In this document: positions 6,758 through 9,697 of the stretch, piece by piece
Layout of the letters: every line of letters begins with the position of its first letter
Position numbering within the stretch: the stretch's first letter is position 1
NCBI GenBank assembly: GCA_903861055.1
Contig: CAIOSU010000213.1
Location: 1 to 9,697, forward strand
From: an uncultured bacterium
GTDB taxonomy: Bacteria > Bacteroidota > Bacteroidia > Chitinophagales > CAIOSU01
DNA: 9,697 nucleotides
Direction: 5' to 3'
Notes under the pieces: model-generated
Told to the model about the DNA's origin: nothing
Databases searched by the model: none
The model's input: the letters and a program-made list of their open reading frames with translations, nothing else
Position numbers and translations under genes: made by a program

Positions 6758-6991
6758 TTGCAAACAGCCTATGATTATTATGAGGCACAGCAAGTTGGTT
6801 TGGGTGAGGATTTTTTGATAGAAATCGATGAGTCATTAAGACTTTTGTTATTATACCCCTTTGCATTTCCAAATAAATACAAAAATTTAAGGGAATATGC
6901 GGTCCCAAGGTTTCCCTTCCTGATTTATTATGAAGTGACTGATAACCAACTAAGGATATTGAGCATCTTTCACACCTCAAGAAATAAATAA
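6758..6991 (+). CDS. RelE/ParE-like toxin, probably with a disrupted 5' end
   Basis: The readable product (77 residues from a TTG) matches the RelE/ParE toxin fold: a helix pair (LQTAYDYYEAQQVGLGEDFLIE), then strands in NLREYAVPRFPFLIYYEV and LRILSIFHTSRNK. The FPFLIYYEV and FHTSR motifs are family hallmarks. RelE types cut mRNA on the ribosome and ParE types inhibit gyrase; I cannot tell which applies. The family normally begins 10-20 residues earlier with an extra beta strand. The reading frame stays open upstream to 6704 but has no ATG, GTG or further TTG. The ATG overlapping the antitoxin stop (6729) is in another frame. One extra A in the A7 tract at 6748-6754 would join that ATG to the toxin frame and give an 87-residue protein. 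So this is either a sequencing or natural frameshift, or a genuinely short TTG-started toxin. Confidence 0.6.
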   Translation: MQTAYDYYEAQQVGLGEDFLIEIDESLRLLLLYPFAFPNKYKNLREYAVPRFPFLIYYEVTDNQLRILSIFHTSRNK

Positions 6992-7004
6992 TCCATTCTT
7001 CCGC

Positions 7005-7361
7005 ATGCACATCGAATCATTCCGTGATTATTGCTTGGCTAAAAAGGCTGTTACCGAAGGCATGCCTTTCGGCGAAACGGTATTAGTGTTTAAGGTAGCG
7101 GGCAAAATGTTTGCCTTGGCTAGCATGAATAGCGACCCTTTTCAAGTAAACTTAAAATGCGACCCAGAAAAAGCTGAAGAACTTCGCGATGAATACGACG
7201 AGATTATACCCGGCTACCACATGAACAAACAGCACTGGAACACTTTAATTATAGGCACCGGCAACCTATCCGAAAAGCTGGTAAAAGAATTGATTGACCA
7301 CTCTTATGATTTGATAGTAGCCAGCCTAAGCAAGAAACAACAGCTGGAGTTTGAAGGGTAG
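7005..7361 (+). CDS. YjbR/MmcQ family protein (CyaY-like fold)
   Basis: This 118-residue cytoplasmic protein shows the family pattern throughout: TEGMPFGETVLVFKVAGKMFAL near residues 17-38, NLKCDPEKAEELRDEY at 49-64, IPGYHMNKQHWNTL at 68-81 and ELIDHSYDLIVASLSKK at 95-111. Length is normal for the family and the gene looks intact. Structures of homologues show a fold like CyaY/frataxin, and some are annotated as DNA-binding; no enzymatic role is established, so I give none. It starts 13 bases after the toxin stop codon on the same strand, so it may share its transcript. Since this family is usually found alone, I take the adjacency as coincidental unless it is conserved elsewhere. Confidence 0.88.
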   Translation: MHIESFRDYCLAKKAVTEGMPFGETVLVFKVAGKMFALASMNSDPFQVNLKCDPEKAEELRDEYDEIIPGYHMNKQHWNTLIIGTGNLSEKLVKELIDHSYDLIVASLSKKQQLEFEG

Positions 7362-7366
7362 TGTTT

Positions 7367-7398
7367 AGTTAACCGGTTATTAGTTACTAGTTATTGGG
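7367..7398. repeat. Heptamer repeat array, inverted orientation
   Basis: Read on the minus strand this gives units AACTAGT, AACTAAT and AACCGGT, the same family as at 51-92. It begins 5 bases after the YjbR-family stop codon. Its part 7383-7392 is the exact reverse complement of 7465-7474 in the next array, so the two arrays could pair across the convergent gap before rnpB. Confidence 0.55.
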
Positions 7399-7440
7399 AA
7401 AATGCCCTACCATATCAAGGTTTATAATCCCATACCTTTT

Positions 7441-7478
7441 CACCAATCAACCAATACACCTATCAACTAGTAACCAAA
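7441..7478. repeat. Heptamer repeat array downstream of rnpB
   Basis: Units of 7 to 8 bases such as CACCAAT, AACCAAT, CACCTAT, AACTAGT and AACCAAA follow one another. It lies just beyond the 3' end of rnpB (minus strand) and belongs to the same degenerate family as 51-92 and 7367-7398. Confidence 0.55.
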
Positions 7479-7596
7479 CAAAAAGCAAAGGCTGCAAGCC
7501 GATAAGCCGGGTTCTGTTCTCGTTTAAAACGAAATCCTGTCATTTATCTGGGACTGTTGTTGCCAACAGCCTCTATCAACCTACCCGCCGGCAATC

Positions 7597-7609
7597 GAGC
7601 GGGACGCTC
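7597..7609 (-). repeat. Compact hairpin in the P15-P17 region of rnpB
   Basis: GAGCG, TCC, CGCTC (minus strand) forms a 5-base-pair stem and a 3-base loop within the outer GCCGGC pairing that frames the P15-P17 region. GC content is higher than the surroundings. Confidence 0.5.
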
Positions 7610-7710
7610 TAGTAACGCCGGCCTATTTGGTCTTTCGGCTTGCGAGGTTTACCCCAGGCCATGGTTACCCATTGCCCGAACGGATTCTTAGCCCCGTTTT
7701 TTCACCCTTA

Positions 7711-7729
7711 CCCTTCGACAAGCTCAGGG
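7711..7729 (-). repeat. CCTTCGACAAGCTCAGG-type repeat forming helix P12 of rnpB
   Basis: The plus strand reads CCCTTCGACAAGCTCAGGG, an imperfect palindrome. In the RNA it sits exactly where the P12 hairpin is expected, between the conserved CCGCC and TAAGGGTGAAA. I recognise the core as a short repeat met in many copies in various bacterial genomes, but copy number in this genome cannot be judged from one window. Confidence 0.6.
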
Positions 7730-7823
7730 CGGTTATTTTCTGTGGCACTCTCTGTATCCTCTTTCGCAAGAAGACCCCACCCGTTAGGTGGCGCAATACC
7801 CTATGCCGCCCGGACTTTCCTCA

Positions 7824-7839
7824 TCCGTCAGCTGACGGA
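7824..7839 (-). repeat. Perfect 16-bp palindrome forming helix P3 of rnpB
   Basis: TCCGTCAGCTGACGGA is its own reverse complement. It lies between the P1/P2 strand and the conserved GAGGAAAGTCC, where P3 belongs, and would fold as a 6-base-pair stem with an AGCT loop. Confidence 0.65.
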
Positions 7840-7903
7840 CGCGACAGGATGGCTTGCAGCTTTGCTTTTATACTGTGTCGGAAGTCAATAACAACTAACG
7901 AGC

Positions 7904-7933
7904 CAAAGTTAACCCATCTAAACTTAAATACAA
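7904..7933 (-). promoter_or_regulatory. Promoter of rnpB
   Basis: On the minus strand TTG (7931-7933), 19 bases, then TAACTTTG (7904-7911) is a full match to the Bacteroidota sigma-A consensus. Transcription would start near 7897, giving a 5' leader of about 30 bases ahead of the mature end near 7865. The -33 element lies 4 bases from the T-run of the upstream gene's terminator. Confidence 0.75.
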
Positions 7934-7936
7934 CAC

Positions 7937-7971
7937 AAAAAAGAAGGGCCACACCGAGGTGCAGCCCTTCT
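7937..7971 (-). terminator. Intrinsic terminator of the phasin-like gene
   Basis: On the minus strand an 8-base-pair stem AGAAGGGC/GCCCTTCT, continued after a 2-base mismatch by a GCACC/GGTGT-type pairing, is followed by six T residues (7942-7937). It begins 19 bases after the stop codon of the phasin-like gene and separates it from rnpB. There is no T-run on the plus-strand side, so it acts in one direction. Confidence 0.85.
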
Positions 7972-7990
7972 AAAAAAGAAACCCGCTATA

Positions 7991-8311
7991 TTATTGAGCG
8001 CTAGTAGTAGCGACAGTTTTTTTGCTGGCAGCTTTGTTGGCTTTTTCCAACTCTTCAACACGCTGACGTAGTTCTTCTACATCACTGTTGCGAGTATAAC
8101 CCAACTTTTCTACAAATGATTTGAATTTCTCATCAAACTCTTCGCGTTTTGATGAAGTTTTTTCGTTGAACTCTTCGAAGAATTTTTTAGCCTCAGAGTC
8201 AGTTACTTTACCCTTAGCTACCAATTCGTTCAAGGTTTCTTCAAATTTTTCAGTAGCAGTTGCGGCAAGACCTACACCTGCGTAAAACAATTTTTTGAAT
8301 GAATTTTCCAT
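7991..8311 (-). CDS. Phasin-family / PhaF-like coiled-coil protein
   Basis: This 106-residue protein opens with an amphipathic, mildly hydrophobic segment (ENSFKKLFYAGVGLAATATEKFEETLNELVAKGKV) typical of small phasin-family or PHA-granule-associated proteins (COG3937-like). It continues as charged helices; residues 77-95 (SDVEELRQRVEELEKANKA) have clear coiled-coil heptads. The tail is Ala/Lys/Thr rich. Proteins of this family coat polyhydroxyalkanoate granules or act as small helical stress proteins; no PHA synthase is in the window, so a granule role is unproven. It has its own promoter and terminator, so it is monocistronic. Confidence 0.72.
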   Translation of the reverse strand: MENSFKKLFYAGVGLAATATEKFEETLNELVAKGKVTDSEAKKFFEEFNEKTSSKREEFDEKFKSFVEKLGYTRNSDVEELRQRVEELEKANKAASKKTVATTSAQ

Positions 8312-8700
8312 GATAATTATTGCTTTGAAATGTTTATTTATGCTGAACGTGAACCAAAAATTTCGCTAGTATTTTTAATCAACAACCTACCGTTTTTCTG
8401 TAAGTATGATACAAAGGTAATTCTTTTTTTCATTATTCCAAAACTTTCAATTTTTTCTAAAACTTTTTTTCACTAAAAATACTCCCCTCCTGTATTGATG
8501 CGGATTGCAAGCCCAAAAAAATAATAAAAAAAATTCCAGGGCACACAAACTACTTTTATACCCTGTCCTTTAGGTTGTTAAGCAGGCCATATTCCATTAA
8601 AGAAGTTAGGATTTGTTGATGCCATCAAAAACCGCCATCTTTAAATTCCTTTTAACGATTAGGTAAAAGCGGTTCTGTTTCACCCATAAGGTAGCAATAT
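8312..8700. other. AT-rich intergenic region between divergent genes
   Basis: This 389-base gap holds the promoter and leader of the phasin-like gene in its first third. The rest is rich in A and T tracts (for example around 8421-8427, 8451-8469 and 8514-8533). I find no coding frame with family resemblance, no tRNA and no clear RNA structure. No convincing TAnnTTTG promoter is seen for the hydrolase at 8701; TACTTTTA at 8551-8558 lacks a TTG partner. Confidence 0.6.
8412..8441 (-). promoter_or_regulatory. Promoter of the phasin-like gene
   Basis: On the minus strand TTG (8439-8441), 19 bases including an A7 tract, then TACCTTTG (8412-8419) matches the Bacteroidota consensus exactly. Transcription would start near 8405, leaving a leader of about 95 AT-rich bases. 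The full consensus match suggests strong expression. Confidence 0.75.
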
Positions 8701-9690
8701 ATGTTGGCCAGCAAGGAAAGGCACTATTATAGCATTGAGGAGTATTTTGAGCACATAGCTGAAGCGTTTGGTTTTCCTGAACTACACCACCATTTTACCT
8801 CCGATTATTTTGTATCGGATGGCTTGCAAATACATGTAGATGTGCTGGTGCATCACAAATCGGCACCTACGGTAGTATTTATACCCGGCACGGCCATTTA
8901 TGCCCTGTGCTATTCAGAGTTTCTATACAAATTGCACCTACGCGGTTTTAATGTAGTCGGTTTTGACCCGCGCGGCCACGGCCGCAGCGAAGGTGCTCGT
9001 GGCGATTATAGCGTTGAAGAACTCATGCGCGATACGCATAGTGCTATATCGTATGCCATTAACAAATTCAACGACAACGTATCGCTAATGGGTAGTAGCC
9101 AAGGGGGTATAGTGTCACTGTATATGGCTGCAAAGGATTCTCGCTTGAAGGGAGTGGTTTGCCAAAACTTTGCCGACCTGACCGCACCAGAGGCCGCAAA
9201 ACTTACCCGTTTCCCTCGGCTGAGCAAATACTTAAGACCCTTATTAATGAACTTTGGCAGTATAATGCCCAATACGCCAATCCCCATTAATGCTTACCTT
9301 GATTTGGAGTTGGTGAAGATTAAGTACTTCGGCAACATGAAAAACTTTGTGGACCAAGACCCTTTGGCCTTGCACCATGTTAGCTTTAGGGCGCTGCAAT
9401 CATTAGCCAGCACACCATTGCCTAAGCCTTTGCACCAAATTGAAGTTCCGGTAATGGTATTTCAAGGCACTGCCGACAGCATATTTTCAGTAGAGATGAC
9501 CCAAAGTATATTCGACCGACTAGAGTGCAAAAAACATTTTGAATTGTTTGAGGGGCAAGACCACGCCATTATTGCAGAGGTACCCGATTTGATTTTGCCT
9601 TCGATAGTAAAATGGCTTGAAGGCATCCATGATTATAAGGCTATACACGCTGACGAAATAAAGATGCCCAATGGTCTAACCTTTAACTGA
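8701..9690 (+). CDS. Alpha/beta hydrolase (serine hydrolase, Hydrolase_4/S33-like)
   Basis: This 329-residue cytoplasmic enzyme should hydrolyse an ester, thioester or amide. The core fold runs from about residue 55: VVFIPGTAIYA carries the oxyanion-hole loop, and GFNVVGFDPRGHGRSEG is the classic strand and loop. The nucleophile elbow is G131-S-S-Q-G, with Ser133 as nucleophile. A helical cap follows (about 155-245). The acid is probably Asp259 in QGTADSIFS and the base His288 in EGQDHAII. The DPRGHGxSxG signature and the cap resemble monoacylglycerol lipase-like or S33 enzymes, but the substrate cannot be predicted. No signal peptide or membrane segment is present. The ATG at 8701 is the first in frame and gives a normal N-terminal extension. 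It stands alone after a 389-base gap. The window ends 7 bases after its stop codon. Confidence 0.88.
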   Translation: MLASKERHYYSIEEYFEHIAEAFGFPELHHHFTSDYFVSDGLQIHVDVLVHHKSAPTVVFIPGTAIYALCYSEFLYKLHLRGFNVVGFDPRGHGRSEGARGDYSVEELMRDTHSAISYAINKFNDNVSLMGSSQGGIVSLYMAAKDSRLKGVVCQNFADLTAPEAAKLTRFPRLSKYLRPLLMNFGSIMPNTPIPINAYLDLELVKIKYFGNMKNFVDQDPLALHHVSFRALQSLASTPLPKPLHQIEVPVMVFQGTADSIFSVEMTQSIFDRLECKKHFELFEGQDHAIIAEVPDLILPSIVKWLEGIHDYKAIHADEIKMPNGLTFN

Positions 9691-9697
9691 TATAACC

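Larger units (their letters stand above)
7485..7865 (-). ncRNA. rnpB: RNase P RNA (bacterial type A)
   Basis: This is the catalytic RNA that removes 5' leaders from precursor tRNAs, working with the RnpA protein. On the minus strand the universally conserved pieces appear in order: GAGGAAAGTCCGGGC (7808-7822), GCCACAGAAAA followed by CCGCC (7728-7746), TAAGGGTGAAA after the P12 helix, GACCAAATAGG, AGATAAATGACAG (7537-7549) and ACAGAACCCGGCTTATCGG (7499-7517). The terminal helix P1 pairs 7851-7865 with 7485-7500, one base bulged, which fixes both ends to within a few bases. Length of about 381 is normal. A T-rich stretch follows the 3' end (TTTTTGTTT). Peripheral helices P3, P12 and P16/17 are short compact palindromes, described separately. 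Open frames read through this region on both strands are not genes. Confidence 0.96.

Noticed and set aside
6729..6760. Small plus-strand frame starting at the ATG overlapping the antitoxin stop
   Set aside because: As it stands it does not resemble the toxin family; it becomes meaningful only if one base is restored in the A tract, as described under findings.
7627..8004. Plus-strand open frames across the rnpB region (also 7640-7891 and 7394-7612)
   Set aside because: They lie over the conserved RNase P RNA on the other strand, show no protein family resemblance and are explained by the GC-rich structured RNA.
1..9697. CRISPR array, prophage, insertion sequence or defence island
   Set aside because: No spaced direct repeats, transposase, integrase or defence-protein motifs are visible; the only mobile-like signals are short repeats and the toxin-antitoxin pair.

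Overview
The window is ordinary-looking chromosomal DNA from a member of the Bacteroidota, probably an environmental lineage; I cannot name the genus. The evidence is a secreted protease with a type IX secretion C-terminal sorting domain, promoters of the Bacteroidota pattern (TTG, 19 bases, TAnnTTTG or TAnnTTTA), weak Shine-Dalgarno sequences, and protein families typical of the phylum. Base composition is moderate, with AT-rich gaps between genes. I see no prophage, insertion sequence, integrase, CRISPR array or tRNA.

Left part (1-2489): a degenerate heptamer repeat runs into the stop codon of a large minus-strand subtilisin-like protease. This is a secreted 800-residue enzyme with a complete catalytic triad, two Cys-containing calcium-loop-like repeats and a sorting domain. 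Divergent from it (2604-4772) is a two-gene plus-strand operon. Its first gene encodes a membrane cytochrome-b-like domain fused to a two-[4Fe-4S] ferredoxin; its second encodes a soluble CCG-domain protein. Together they look like a rearranged HdrDE/GlpC-type electron-transfer module working at the inner membrane between quinones and a soluble thiol/Fe-S partner.

Middle part (4979-7361): a protein with an inner-membrane anchor followed by an outer-membrane-barrel-like C-terminal half; a RelE/ParE-type toxin-antitoxin pair whose toxin lacks a proper start and seems to carry a one-base homopolymer lesion; and a YjbR/MmcQ-family gene directly behind it.

Right part (7362-9690): a short intergenic region with the same heptamer repeat in both orientations; the RNase P RNA gene rnpB on the minus strand with its own promoter; a phasin-like coiled-coil gene on the minus strand whose terminator abuts the rnpB promoter; a gene-poor AT-rich gap; and a plus-strand alpha/beta hydrolase.

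I did not find a convincing new multi-gene system. The observations most worth a second look are the apparent frameshift in the toxin gene, the compact palindromes that form three peripheral helices of rnpB (at least two look like dispersed repeats), the barrel-like protein tethered by an inner-membrane helix, and the dispersed heptamer repeat.
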